This document shows, piece by piece, positions 7,536 to 15,931 of a DNA stretch of 64,000 nucleotides. The notes beneath the pieces were generated by a model. It saw nothing but the letters and a program-made list of their open reading frames with translations. It ran no database searches and had not been told where the DNA came from. The stretch is from Arthrobacter sp. MYb23 (GTDB lineage: Bacteria > Actinomycetota > Actinomycetes > Actinomycetales > Micrococcaceae). The DNA is taken from the NCBI RefSeq assembly GCF_002979775.1, contig NZ_PCPR01000009.1, positions 62,001 to 126,000 of the forward strand. Reading direction: 5' to 3'. The translations under genes and the position numbers were made by a program. Numbering within the stretch: position 1 is the stretch's first letter; each line of letters begins with the position of its first letter.

Positions 7536-9652
7536 TTCGCATCCTCCTTCAGGTGGCTCGCCCAGTAGTGGTCGGCATCGTCACCGTTCGCCGAGGAAAC
7601 CGAAGAGACGGTGGTGAGGACCAGCTTCTGGTGGGGATCGGCGTCGGATCGCAGGGAGCGGGCCGCGAAGCGGTCGCCCGTCGCGAAGTCCCGCGGGGAC
7701 GGGACAGTGCCGGGGATCTGGTGGAGGCGCACAGCGTCGGCCTCGATGGAGAGCACCGCGCCGAGCAAGCCGCGGGTGTACTCGTGCTTGGGGTTCTGCA
7801 GAAGCTCGGAAGCCTGTGCGGATTCCACCACCTGGCCGGCGTACATCACGGTGATGCGGTGTGCCAGTGAGGCCACCAGGGCGAGGTCGTGGCTGACGAA
7901 AACCATGGCGAAGCCGAGTTGTTCGCGCAGTTCGTTGAGCAGGTCCACAACCTGTTTCTGGACCGTGACGTCCAGGGCGGTGGTGGGCTCATCGGCAACG
8001 ACGATCTTGGGCGAACGGGAGAGGGCCATGGCAATCAGCACGCGTTGGCGCTGGCCGCCGGAGAGCTCATGCGGGTAGCTGGCGAGTGTCCGGACGGGAT
8101 CCAGTTTCACCATTTCCAGCAGCTCGGCAGGAGTTTTGCGCCCGCCGCGCTTGGTGAGCTGCTCCATCTGGTCCTTGATTTTCATGGACGGGTTCAGGGA
8201 GCTCAACGCGTCCTGGTAGACCATGGCGATCTGTTCGCCCCGGAGGCCCTCATAGGCCTTCGGGTTGCTGTGCATGGTGGCGGAGTCCAGGAGTTCCTTG
8301 CCATCGAACTTGATGGAGCCGGTGACTTGGGCAGTCTTGGGGAGCAACCCCATCACGGCCAGGGAAGTGATGGACTTGCCACAACCGGATTCGCCCACCA
8401 AGCCCATGGTTTCGCCCTCGCGGACGGTGAAGGAGACGTTGTCCACGATCGCGATGTCGCCGAAACGGCCCGGGAATCGGATGGACAGGTTCTTCACCTC
8501 GAGCACGTTTCGCGCTTCGGGAGAAACCTGCGGGAGGCGGTCGGTGCGCTTCGCTTCGATGGCTGCGAGCAGTTCCAGTTCGCGGTCCAGGAGGAGGTGC
8601 GGATTCGTGGCGGCCAGCTTCACGTCGGTGAGGACGGCTGAGGTTCCCGCCTCTGAAGCGACGGTGTCGCTGGAAGCCGCACGGACGCCGTCGAGCTCGT
8701 GTTCCTCAACCACGGAAGGCTGGGCCACGGACGTGGCCACCTCGGTGTCCACGGCGATAACAGCTGCGGAACCGTCGTCGTCCTTTACTACAGGCGCGCG
8801 GCGCAGCTTCGGGTTCACCATGGCGTCGGTGAGGCCCTCGGCCAGGATGTTCAGTGACAGCACGGTCAGCAGGATGGTGACGCCGGCAAAGGTGGTGGCC
8901 CACCAGCCGCCGGACAGGACCAGGTTGCGGCCGTAGGAAATGACGTTGCCCCATGACGGTGCGGGGTCCTGCACGCCGGCGCCCAGGAAGGACAGCGAGG
9001 CTTCCAGGATGATGGCGTCGGCCACCATGACCGTGGCGAACACCAGCACGGGAGCGGCAGTGTTGCGGACGATGTGCTTGACCAGGATGTAGAAACGGCC
9101 TGCGCCGATCACGCGTTCGGCACGGACGTAGTCTTCGCCGTACTGGGCCAGCACGTTGGCGCGGACCACGCGGGCCAGCTGCGGCGTGTAAATGATGGCG
9201 ATCGCGATGATGATGGTGGGCACCGAGTTGCCGAACGCTGCCAACAGTACGGCTGCCAGGGCGATGCCGGGGAACGCCATGAGGATGTCCATGAGCCGCA
9301 TGATGATCTCGTTCACGGACTTGCTGGAAGTGGCCGCGAAGGAACCGAGGAGTGCACCGGCAAGGATGGCCAGGGCAACCGCGCCGAGGCCGATCATCAG
9401 CGACGATTGCGCGCCGAACAGGAGGCGGGAGAAGATGTCGCGGCCCAGGCGGTCGGTGCCGAAGAAGTGCTCGGCACCCGGTGGGGTGGCCGGAATGAAC
9501 GTCTCCAGAGGATCGTGCGGTGCGATGACCGGCGCGAAAATTGCTGCCAGGACAATCACGATGAGGAAGAGCAGGGCGATACGGGAGCCCCAGGGCAGGG
9601 CCTTGAAACGAATGCCCGGGGCACTTAGCCGTTCTGCGAGCTTGCTGCGCAT
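7532..9652 (-). CDS. ABC transporter fusion: DppC-type permease plus DppD-type ATPase
   Basis: 706 residues. Residues about 1-290 form a DppC/OppC-like permease with several membrane spans and the EAA-type loop GDYVRAERVIGAGRFYILVK. A linker of about 80-90 residues rich in Val/Ala/Glu/Asp follows. From about 375 there is an ATPase with GESGCGKSITSLAV, ELSGGQRQRVLIAMAL and IVVADEPTTALD. The C-terminal oligopeptide-transporter motif IPGTVPSP is present, but the usual Cys pair after it is absent (FAARS). The reading frame is open throughout, so this is a true fusion. It corresponds to siaG in the corynebacterial importer if the analogy holds. Confidence 0.88.
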   Translation of the reverse strand: MRSKLAERLSAPGIRFKALPWGSRIALLFLIVIVLAAIFAPVIAPHDPLETFIPATPPGAEHFFGTDRLGRDIFSRLLFGAQSSLMIGLGAVALAILAGALLGSFAATSSKSVNEIIMRLMDILMAFPGIALAAVLLAAFGNSVPTIIIAIAIIYTPQLARVVRANVLAQYGEDYVRAERVIGAGRFYILVKHIVRNTAAPVLVFATVMVADAIILEASLSFLGAGVQDPAPSWGNVISYGRNLVLSGGWWATTFAGVTILLTVLSLNILAEGLTDAMVNPKLRRAPVVKDDDGSAAVIAVDTEVATSVAQPSVVEEHELDGVRAASSDTVASEAGTSAVLTDVKLAATNPHLLLDRELELLAAIEAKRTDRLPQVSPEARNVLEVKNLSIRFPGRFGDIAIVDNVSFTVREGETMGLVGESGCGKSITSLAVMGLLPKTAQVTGSIKFDGKELLDSATMHSNPKAYEGLRGEQIAMVYQDALSSLNPSMKIKDQMEQLTKRGGRKTPAELLEMVKLDPVRTLASYPHELSGGQRQRVLIAMALSRSPKIVVADEPTTALDVTVQKQVVDLLNELREQLGFAMVFVSHDLALVASLAHRITVMYAGQVVESAQASELLQNPKHEYTRGLLGAVLSIEADAVRLHQIPGTVPSPRDFATGDRFAARSLRSDADPHQKLVLTTVSSVSSANGDDADHYWASHLKEDAK

Positions 9653-9655
9653 GAG

Positions 9656-10612
9656 CTATACCGTCCTGATTCGGGGGTTGATGAGCAGGTAGAGGAGGTC
9701 CACCACGATGTTCACCAGAACAAAGGTGACCGAGATGGTGAGCACCACGCCCTGGACCAGGTTGACGTCCAGGTTGGTGATGCCGTTGAGGATCAGCTGG
9801 CCCATGCCGGGCAGGGCGAAGATCATTTCAATCACGACGGCGCCACCCAGCAAGTAACCGACGCGGAGTCCCAGCACGGTCACCGGGGTGACGAGCGCGT
9901 TGCGGAGGACGTTCTTGGAGACCACCTCGCGGTAGGGGACACCGTTGCCGATGGCGGTCCGGACATAGTCGCGGTCCAGTTCTTCCACCATCGAGGTGCG
10001 GACCACGCGGATCAGCGATGCTGACACGGGGATGCCGAGGGCGAGTGCCGGGAGGGCCATCGAGTTGAGCCAACCGCCAAAGCCGGATTCCGGCGTCGCA
10101 ATTCCACCCGAGGGGAACATCGGGTTCTCACCCAGGGCGAACCACTGGATGAGCAGGATGCCGAGCCAGAACGACGGCGTGGCGATCGCGGCGATGGAGA
10201 AGACACGAACCAACTGGTCCTGCCACTTATCGCGATACAGGGCTCCCAGAATGCCGAACGCCAGGGAAAGCACGATCGCAATGAGGACGCCAAGGAAGGT
10301 GAGCTGCAGCGTCAGGGGAAACGCCGAGCCGATCATGGATGCCACCGACTTGGCCGGTGGGGTGGTGACGCCGAGGTCGAACTGCAGGAGCTTGCCGAGG
10401 AATCGGAAGTACTGCAGGACCAGGGGATCGTTCAGGCCATTGTCCTGGCGGTACTGCTGCTTGGCTTCCTCGCTGGCGCCGTCACCGAGGGCGGAGCTTG
10501 CCTGATCGCCGGGAGCGGCCTGCAAGACGAGGAAGACGAGCAACGTGATGCCCAGGATCATCAATGGCAATGCTGCAAGTCTGCGACCAAGCAGACGCAA
10601 TATCGTGACCAA
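9656..10612 (-). CDS. ABC transporter permease, DppB/OppB type
   Basis: 318 residues, six predicted membrane helices. The N-terminus is RRLAALPLMILGITLLVFLV. The periplasmic-side region is QYRQDNGLNDPL, as in DppB proteins. The EAA-type loop is DRDYVRTAIGNGVPYREVVSKNVLRN. It ends 3 bases before the fusion gene. It pairs with the fused DppC half to form the membrane channel of the presumed sialic acid importer. Confidence 0.88.
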   Translation of the reverse strand: MVTILRLLGRRLAALPLMILGITLLVFLVLQAAPGDQASSALGDGASEEAKQQYRQDNGLNDPLVLQYFRFLGKLLQFDLGVTTPPAKSVASMIGSAFPLTLQLTFLGVLIAIVLSLAFGILGALYRDKWQDQLVRVFSIAAIATPSFWLGILLIQWFALGENPMFPSGGIATPESGFGGWLNSMALPALALGIPVSASLIRVVRTSMVEELDRDYVRTAIGNGVPYREVVSKNVLRNALVTPVTVLGLRVGYLLGGAVVIEMIFALPGMGQLILNGITNLDVNLVQGVVLTISVTFVLVNIVVDLLYLLINPRIRTV

Positions 10613-10640
10613 TTTGTTCTCCGGTTGGTTGGGTGCTGCT

Positions 10641-10704
10641 GGTTGCGGGGCCCGCTCTGCGGACTATTTGGGGGATTCAGGCCGCAGAGCGGGCCCCACA
10701 ACTC
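10641..10704. repeat. REP-like palindrome, copy 3 of 3
   Basis: The arms are TTGCGGGGCCCGCTCTGCGG and CCGCAGAGCGGGCCCCACAA, 19 of 20 complementary, with a loop of about 20 bases. It shares the GGCCYGCTCTGCGG core with the copies at 3015 and 3974, but its loop differs. It sits inside the transporter operon, between the binding-protein and permease genes. There it could stabilise or attenuate the mRNA and keep binding protein in excess. Confidence 0.7.
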
Positions 10705-10713
10705 GAAGGGTGC

Positions 10714-12336
10714 TTAGGCAGTTCGTCCGACGTCGATGAACGACAAGCCGGTGGTGGGAAGGGGCTGGAAGCCGTTGAGCTTCTTCTCATCCCAGGCGCT
10801 GGGGAGTTGGCGGTGGAAGATGGGGTAGAGGGGCACTTCATCGGACACCATGTCCACGATTTCGCCCACGATCTTCTTGGCCTCGTCACCGGATGCCTGG
10901 GAGCCCTTGTTCATGAGCTCCTGCAGTTTGGTGCGCTCGGGAGTGGTCCAGAAGGCGCGCTTGTCCATCCAGGTTGCACCCGAATAGAACCAGCTCAGGA
11001 GGAGGTCTGCATCATTGCCGAAGACTGACGGATCGCCAGGAGCTGCAACCACGGAGAAATCGCCCTTGCCCACGCGGTCGCTGTACAAAGCGCCGGACTG
11101 GAGGCTCTTCACGGTGACCTTGACGCCAGGAATCTTGTTCCAGGATTCGAGGATCAGCGGTGCAACGTCCTTGACCCAGGCGGTGTCCGTGGTGAGGAGT
11201 TCGAACTCGAGGTTGGTGACTCCGGCCTGCTTCAGAAGATCTTCTGCCTTGGACGTATCGAAGCCGTACACGTTCTTGGCCTTGACGTAATCCGGGTGAC
11301 CTTCCTGGAAGTAGGACGTGGCGGCCTTGGCGTTGCCGAACAGGGCCTTCTTGATGATGGATTCTTTGTCCATGCCGTAGTGGAGCGCCTGACGGACCAG
11401 CTTGTTGTCGAACGGGGCCTTGGCACAGTTGAACATGAGGAACAGCAGGCCGAAGGACTGGACGGATTCAACCTTGACCTTGGACTTCAGGCCGTCGACG
11501 TCAAGGTAGGGAACGTCTTCGATCGCCTGAACGCGGCCGGACTGGACTGCGGTGACGCGGGCTGCCGCGTCGGAGAGCAGCAGCCAGGTCATGCCCTTGG
11601 CCAGTGCCGGCTTGGGACCGTTGTAGGCGGCGAACGCTTCGAAGACGATCTTGTCGTCCTTGACTGCCGAGATCAGCTTGTACGGACCCGAACCTACGGG
11701 TGAGGCGTCGAAGGCCTTCAGATCTGTGGCGAGTGCCTTCGGAACGATCTTCACCACGGAGATGCGGGGGCCGAAGCCCGGGAAGGCGTACTTAAGGGTG
11801 AACTCCACCGTCTTCGCGTCCAAGGGCTTGACGTCCTGGATGAAAGGGATGAACTGGGAGAACAGGGACTTATTGGCAGGGTCCATCACACGGGTGAAGG
11901 AGAAGGCGACGTCCTCGGTGGTGACGGGGGAGCCGTCATGGAACGTGGCGCCCTCGCGGATGGTCACCTGGTACGTGGTGTCGTTGATCTTCTTGGGATC
12001 CGTTGCTGCCAGCGCGTTGTATGGCTGGCGGGTGGCGGGGTGGAGCTCGATGAGGCCTTCGAAGATGTGGAGGTTGGCTGCCATCGGGGTGGCGCCGGAG
12101 GAGCTCAGGGGATCGAACCCGGTGGACAGCGCGTAGGAGATACCGGCCTCAATGGTGAGGTCCTTGTTGACGGCCGCCGTGTTGGTGGTTGTACCCGTGG
12201 TGGTGCTGGCAGCGCCGCCGCACGCGGAAAGGGTTGCCGTGAAGGCGGCTGCTGCACCAACTGCGCCGCTTAGCTTCAGGAAGTTCCGGCGGCTGGCGTC
12301 GTTGACCAGCGGCAGGCTTTGGATCGTCTTGCTCAT
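10714..12336 (-). CDS. Family 5 ABC substrate-binding lipoprotein (Tat-type signal)
   Basis: 540 residues from ATG at 12336, with GGTGAGG 6-12 bases upstream. The signal has [10 protein letters not shown] (twin Arg at 16-17) and a lipobox TLSAC with Cys at about 39, so it is probably exported folded by Tat and lipid-anchored. The body matches SBP_bac_5: [18 protein letters not shown], then [24 protein letters not shown]. Such proteins bind peptides, nickel or, in SatA/SiaE-type systems, sialic acid. The downstream nan genes favour sialic acid. A Thr-rich linker follows the lipid-anchored Cys. Confidence 0.87.
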   Translation of the reverse strand: MSKTIQSLPLVNDASRRNFLKLSGAVGAAAAFTATLSACGGAASTTTGTTTNTAAVNKDLTIEAGISYALSTGFDPLSSSGATPMAANLHIFEGLIELHPATRQPYNALAATDPKKINDTTYQVTIREGATFHDGSPVTTEDVAFSFTRVMDPANKSLFSQFIPFIQDVKPLDAKTVEFTLKYAFPGFGPRISVVKIVPKALATDLKAFDASPVGSGPYKLISAVKDDKIVFEAFAAYNGPKPALAKGMTWLLLSDAAARVTAVQSGRVQAIEDVPYLDVDGLKSKVKVESVQSFGLLFLMFNCAKAPFDNKLVRQALHYGMDKESIIKKALFGNAKAATSYFQEGHPDYVKAKNVYGFDTSKAEDLLKQAGVTNLEFELLTTDTAWVKDVAPLILESWNKIPGVKVTVKSLQSGALYSDRVGKGDFSVVAAPGDPSVFGNDADLLLSWFYSGATWMDKRAFWTTPERTKLQELMNKGSQASGDEAKKIVGEIVDMVSDEVPLYPIFHRQLPSAWDEKKLNGFQPLPTTGLSFIDVGRTA

Positions 12337-12367
12337 AGGGTGCCTCACCATTCGCGTTTCGTGGGTT

Positions 12368-12388
12368 ATCGGATGTAGGACGTCCGAT
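12368..12388. promoter_or_regulatory. Putative GntR/NanR operator, dyad 1
   Basis: ATCGGATGT at 12368-12376 and GACGTCCGAT at 12379-12388 form a 21-base dyad with 8 of 9 matching positions per arm. It lies 32-52 bases upstream of the binding-protein start. The half GGACGTCCGAT recurs as GGACATCCGAT at 12540, on the regulator's side. Confidence 0.5.
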
Positions 12389-12402
12389 GCTCGTATTGAA
12401 AC

Positions 12403-12418
12403 TGTAAGGGCGGTCACA
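12403..12418. promoter_or_regulatory. Crp/GlxR-like site upstream of the sialate operon
   Basis: TGTAAGGGCGGTCACA matches TGTGA-N6-TCACA at 9 of 10 defined bases. It is 67 bases upstream of the binding-protein start and suggests carbon catabolite control. Confidence 0.45.
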
Positions 12419-12539
12419 ACGGAACGTCAAGTAAGAATTGGCGCCTGGGTCTCGGCCGCGCGCCGGGCGGTTCGCCGGCTGCGGCCGGTTCGTGGGGGAA
12501 ATCTCAGCGATTTCACGGTACATAGCTATGACGGAGGTG

Positions 12540-12550
12540 GGACATCCGAT
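12540..12550. promoter_or_regulatory. Putative GntR/NanR operator half, site 2
   Basis: GGACATCCGAT differs by one base from the half-site in the dyad at 12368-12388. It is 124 bases upstream of the regulator's start, consistent with autoregulation. Confidence 0.4.
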
Positions 12551-12673
12551 ATTGTATGTTGCGAGTCACTTATCTTGGCTGGGCACTAAGCTCGCCTCAA
12601 TATTAACACCGCACGTGTTTCCCGGGCTGGCTTTTGCGGGTCCAGGGGCAGGTGCATCGGCAAGGAGAAAGCC

Positions 12674-13402
12674 ATGACAACTTCCGGTGTGGTTCCGCAG
12701 GCGCGGTTCAGTGCACAGGCCCGGCTGCGTGCCCTGCAGTCGGACATTATGGAATTGATCCTTGAGCGCGAGCTCGAGGCAGGCGATCCATTGCCCACCG
12801 AGAGCGAACTTTCCGGAGCCCTTGGTGTTGGCCGCAATACGCTCCGAGAATCCCTCAAAGTTCTTCAGGCTCTTGGTGTCATTGAGATCCGGCACGGCTT
12901 CGGAATGTTCGTGGCGCCGAGCAACTTCGATGCCCTTGCCGACGGTTTGACCTTCCGCGGCCGCCTTTCGCTGCGTCATCAGGGACTTGAAGCTCTGCAG
13001 TTGGTGGACGTGCGCCAAGCCCTCGAATCCGGGCTGATTGGCTCCTCCATGGATGTCATGACCAAGGAACAGCTCGCCTCCATTGAAGAAGCCGTGAAGC
13101 AGATGGAAGAACTCGCTGCCGCCGGCGAAAACTTTGTTGCCGCGGACGCCGAGTTCCACCGCCGCCTTTTCGAGCCCCTCAACAACGAGCTCCTGATCAA
13201 CCTGATGGGTGTCTTCTGGAAGGTCTACCGGAAAATCCATGTGGAGATCGGTCCTGGCAATGAGGACCTGGCGAAAACTGCCGCCATGCACCGGAGCATC
13301 TATGCCGCGGTCGCAGCCGGGGACAAAGTCTCGGCGTCCGAGCTGCTCAACCGCCATTTCGATGGCATCCGTCGCCGCATTACTGAGGCCGTAGGGGAGT
13401 AG
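12674..13402 (+). CDS. GntR-family (FadR subfamily) transcriptional regulator, NanR-like by position
   Basis: 242 residues, ATG preceded by AAGGAGAAAG. The N-terminal winged helix (about 15-85) has the GntR signature GDPLPTESELSGALGVGRNT and LRESLKVLQALGVIEIRHG. The C-terminal part (about 95-235) is all-helical FCD type with candidate metal ligands in DAEFHRRLF and MHRSIYAAVAAGD. It is divergent from the sialic acid transporter operon, so it probably represses that operon until a pathway sugar binds. Confidence 0.88.
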   Translation: MTTSGVVPQARFSAQARLRALQSDIMELILERELEAGDPLPTESELSGALGVGRNTLRESLKVLQALGVIEIRHGFGMFVAPSNFDALADGLTFRGRLSLRHQGLEALQLVDVRQALESGLIGSSMDVMTKEQLASIEEAVKQMEELAAAGENFVAADAEFHRRLFEPLNNELLINLMGVFWKVYRKIHVEIGPGNEDLAKTAAMHRSIYAAVAAGDKVSASELLNRHFDGIRRRITEAVGE

Positions 13403-13414
13403 CGCTCCGCTTCC

Positions 13415-13478
13415 GGGCGCTGACGCCCGAACGCGAGGGCCGCCGTCGTACTTTTTCGGAAAGTACGACGGCGGCCCT
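13415..13478 (+). terminator. Strong hairpin terminator after the GntR gene
   Basis: At 13436-13478, AGGGCCGCCGTCGTACTTT pairs perfectly with AAAGTACGACGGCGGCCCT across a 5-base loop. A smaller hairpin (CGGGCG-CTGA-CGCCCG) precedes it from 13415. It belongs to the same ACGACGGC-containing family as the terminators at 15861 and 59830. Confidence 0.7.
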
Positions 13479-13521
13479 TGCCGTTTCTGCGCTTACGTCA
13501 CCTGCCGCTGCGCTCGCCTCA

Positions 13522-13587
13522 CCCAAGTAGGTCGCAGTTGATGCCGTTCTGAGGGCTCACAACGGCATCAATTGCGACCTACTTGGG
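13522..13587. repeat. Long intergenic palindrome with 27-bp arms
   Basis: The arms at 13522-13548 and 13561-13587 are complementary except for one base; the loop is 12 bases. Each arm runs from CCCAAGTAGGTCGCA to GATGCCGTT. It lies between the GntR terminator and tRNA-Arg, is far longer than a terminator needs, and resembles a dispersed palindromic element. No second copy is in the window. Confidence 0.65.
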
Positions 13588-13643
13588 CCCGCACGGGCAA
13601 AGCAAAAGACCCGCACCGGTGAGCCGGTGCGGGTCTTCATCTG

Positions 13644-13717
<74 letters not shown>

Positions 13718-13823
13718 ATTTCGTGTGATTCTCGGCGGTCTGTTTCTCTGACCCCCTCGAACCTCAATAAACTTTACAGAAGTTCATGTGAAGTTCCAAA
13801 TCGAAAAGCTGTAATCTAGGCAA

Positions 13824-13852
13824 CTAGACCGGTCTAGGTGACCTTCGTCACT
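13824..13852. promoter_or_regulatory. Palindrome plus Crp/GlxR-like box upstream of pckG
   Basis: CTAGACCGGTCTAG (13824-13837) is a perfect 14-base palindrome. It abuts GGTGACCTTCGTCACT (13837-13852), which matches TGTGA-N6-TCACA at 8 of 10 bases. The pair is about 150 bases upstream of the pckG start. Another CTAG precedes it at 13816. Gluconeogenic pckG is a known Crp/GlxR target in corynebacteria. Confidence 0.45.
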
Positions 13853-14001
13853 TAAATTCCGCTTCTGTGATCTTCAAACCCTTATTTCTAGCGGTTTTCC
13901 CCTCCTGCCCCCTTGGATGTCCGATGTCTGACAGCGGATTGGTCTGGTCCGCGGCCCCTATCGTTTAGGACACACCACTGAACCCGAGGAAGGGAACCGC
14001 A

Positions 14002-15828
14002 ATGGGCGATCTGGCGCGACTGCCGCTGCTTGAGAAGGCACCTACTACGCATGCACGCCTGCTGGCCTGGGTTGAGGAAGTTGCCGAGCTGACTCAGCCG
14101 GACCGCATCCACTGGGTTGATGGCAGCGAAGCAGAAAACAAGAAGCTGACGGACGAGCTGGTTGAGGCCGGCACGCTTCAGCGGCTGAACCCGGAAACGT
14201 TCCCGAATTCCTTCGCGGCGTTCTCCGACCCCGCTGACGTTGCCCGTGTGGAAGAGCAGACTTTCATCTGCTCCGAGAACGAGCGCGACGCAGGCTTCAC
14301 CAACAACTGGATGGCTCCGGCCGAGATGAAGCAGAAGCTGCGCGGACTGTTCGCCGGCTCCATGCGCGGCCGCACCATGTACGTCATACCGTTCGTCATG
14401 GGCCACCTGGATGCTGAAGATCCCAAGTTTGGCGTCGAGATCACCGACTCCGCCTATGTTGTTGCCTCCATGCGCATCATGGCCCGCATCGGTACGGACG
14501 TCCTTGACCGCATCACGCAGACCGATGCTTTCTTCGTTCCGGCATTGCACTCGCTGGGCGCACCGCTCGAAGCCGGCCAGGCCGACGTCGCGTGGCCGTG
14601 CAACACCGATAAGTGGATTGTTCACTTCCCCGAAGAGCGCTCCATCTGGTCCTTCGGCTCCGGCTACGGCGGAAACGCCCTCCTGGGCAAGAAGTGCTAC
14701 GCACTGCGCATCGCCTCGGTGATGGCACGCGACGAGGGCTGGCTGGCCGAGCACATGCTCATTCTCAAGCTGACCTCCCCCGAGCAGAAGACCTACTACG
14801 TCTCCGCTGCCTTCCCGTCCGCTTGCGGCAAGACCAATCTCGCGTTGCTCGACCCCACCATCAAGGGCTGGAAGGTTGAGACCCTTGGCGACGACATCAC
14901 CTGGATGCGCTTCGGCAAGGAGGGCGAGCTCCGCGCCGTCAACCCCGAGGCAGGCCTCTTCGGCGTCGCACCGGGCACCGGTTGGGGCACCAACCCCAAC
15001 GCCATGCGTGCCATCGCCAAGGGAAACAGCATCTTCACCAACGTCGCATTGACTGATGACGGTGGCGTCTGGTGGGAAGGTATGACCGAGGAAACTCCGG
15101 CGCACCTGACCGACTGGCGCGGTGAGTCCTGGACTCCGGACTCGGACGCCCCGGCTGCACACCCGAACTCCCGCTTCTGCACGCCGATCAACCAGATCGA
15201 CATGCTGGCCGAAGAGTACTTCAGCCCGGACGGCGTGGAACTTTCCGCGATCCTGTTCGGTGGCCGCCGCAAGACCACCATCCCGCTGGTCACCGAGGCA
15301 CGCAACTGGTCCAATGGCATCTTCATGGGTTCCACGCTGTCTTCGGAAACCACGGCCGCTGCCGCTGGTGCCGTTGGTGTTGTCCGCCGCGATCCCATGG
15401 CAATGCTTCCGTTCATCGGTTACGACGCTGGCGACTACCTGAACCACTGGGTGAACCTGTCCGCCAAAGCCAATCCGGATCGTCTGCCCAAGATCTTCCT
15501 GGTCAACTGGTTCCGTCGCACGGCTGAAGGCGGCTTTGCCTGGCCTGGCTTCGGGGACAACGCCCGTGTGCTCAAGTGGGCCATCGAGCGCCTTGAAGGC
15601 AAGGCTGACGCTGTGGAAACCCCCATCGGTTTCGTGCCGACCGGTGAATCCATCGACCTCGAAGGCTTGGACATGACTCCTGCCGAGGTTGAGTCCGCTG
15701 TTCGCGTCGACCCTGAGGAATGGGCAACCGAGCTGGCGTCCATCGAGGAATGGTTCGCCAACTTCGGCGAATCTCTCCCGGCGGCACTCCAATCCGAGCT
15801 GGACGGTCTCAAGACCCGTCTGGGCTAG
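14002..15828 (+). CDS. pckG: Phosphoenolpyruvate carboxykinase (GTP)
   Basis: 608 residues, the standard length for the GTP enzyme. The start is ATG with AGGAAGG about 8 bases upstream. The kinase-1a (P-loop) motif is FPSACGKTN with the reactive Cys near residue 275. The guanine-nucleotide and metal segments [10 protein letters not shown] and [16 protein letters not shown] are present, as is PEP-site sequence [19 protein letters not shown]. It converts oxaloacetate plus GTP to PEP, CO2 and GDP, the entry step of gluconeogenesis, in the cytoplasm. It is monocistronic, with its own promoter region and terminator. Confidence 0.97.
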   Translation: MGDLARLPLLEKAPTTHARLLAWVEEVAELTQPDRIHWVDGSEAENKKLTDELVEAGTLQRLNPETFPNSFAAFSDPADVARVEEQTFICSENERDAGFTNNWMAPAEMKQKLRGLFAGSMRGRTMYVIPFVMGHLDAEDPKFGVEITDSAYVVASMRIMARIGTDVLDRITQTDAFFVPALHSLGAPLEAGQADVAWPCNTDKWIVHFPEERSIWSFGSGYGGNALLGKKCYALRIASVMARDEGWLAEHMLILKLTSPEQKTYYVSAAFPSACGKTNLALLDPTIKGWKVETLGDDITWMRFGKEGELRAVNPEAGLFGVAPGTGWGTNPNAMRAIAKGNSIFTNVALTDDGGVWWEGMTEETPAHLTDWRGESWTPDSDAPAAHPNSRFCTPINQIDMLAEEYFSPDGVELSAILFGGRRKTTIPLVTEARNWSNGIFMGSTLSSETTAAAAGAVGVVRRDPMAMLPFIGYDAGDYLNHWVNLSAKANPDRLPKIFLVNWFRRTAEGGFAWPGFGDNARVLKWAIERLEGKADAVETPIGFVPTGESIDLEGLDMTPAEVESAVRVDPEEWATELASIEEWFANFGESLPAALQSELDGLKTRLG

Positions 15829-15860
15829 ACCTCTTAGGAACAACGGCGTTCTTAAGTGAA

Positions 15861-15910
15861 CGACGACGGCCCGTCACCTTTCGCATGAAAGGTGGCGGGC
15901 CGCCGTCGTG
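15861..15910. terminator. Bidirectional hairpin terminator between pckG and hmp
   Basis: ACGACGGC ... CCGTCACCTTT pairs with AAAGGTGGCGG ... GCCGTCGT across a short loop. It lies between the converging ends of pckG and hmp. One arm has a 2-3 base bulge. Confidence 0.65.
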
Positions 15911-15931
15911 CTGTGACCTAGGCCGTTTGAT

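Larger units (their letters stand above)
12337..12673. promoter_or_regulatory. Divergent control region between the sialate importer operon and its GntR regulator
   Basis: 337 bases without a gene. It contains a 21-base dyad at 12368-12388, a Crp/GlxR-like box at 12403-12418 and a second GGACATCCGAT element at 12540-12550. The regulator's ribosome-binding site AAGGAGAAAG is just before 12674. I found no convincing small ORF here. Confidence 0.6.

Noticed and set aside
13888..15843. A 651-codon open frame antisense to pckG
   Set aside because: pckG on the other strand is unmistakable; the antisense frame is a product of high GC at third codon positions and its translation has no family features.
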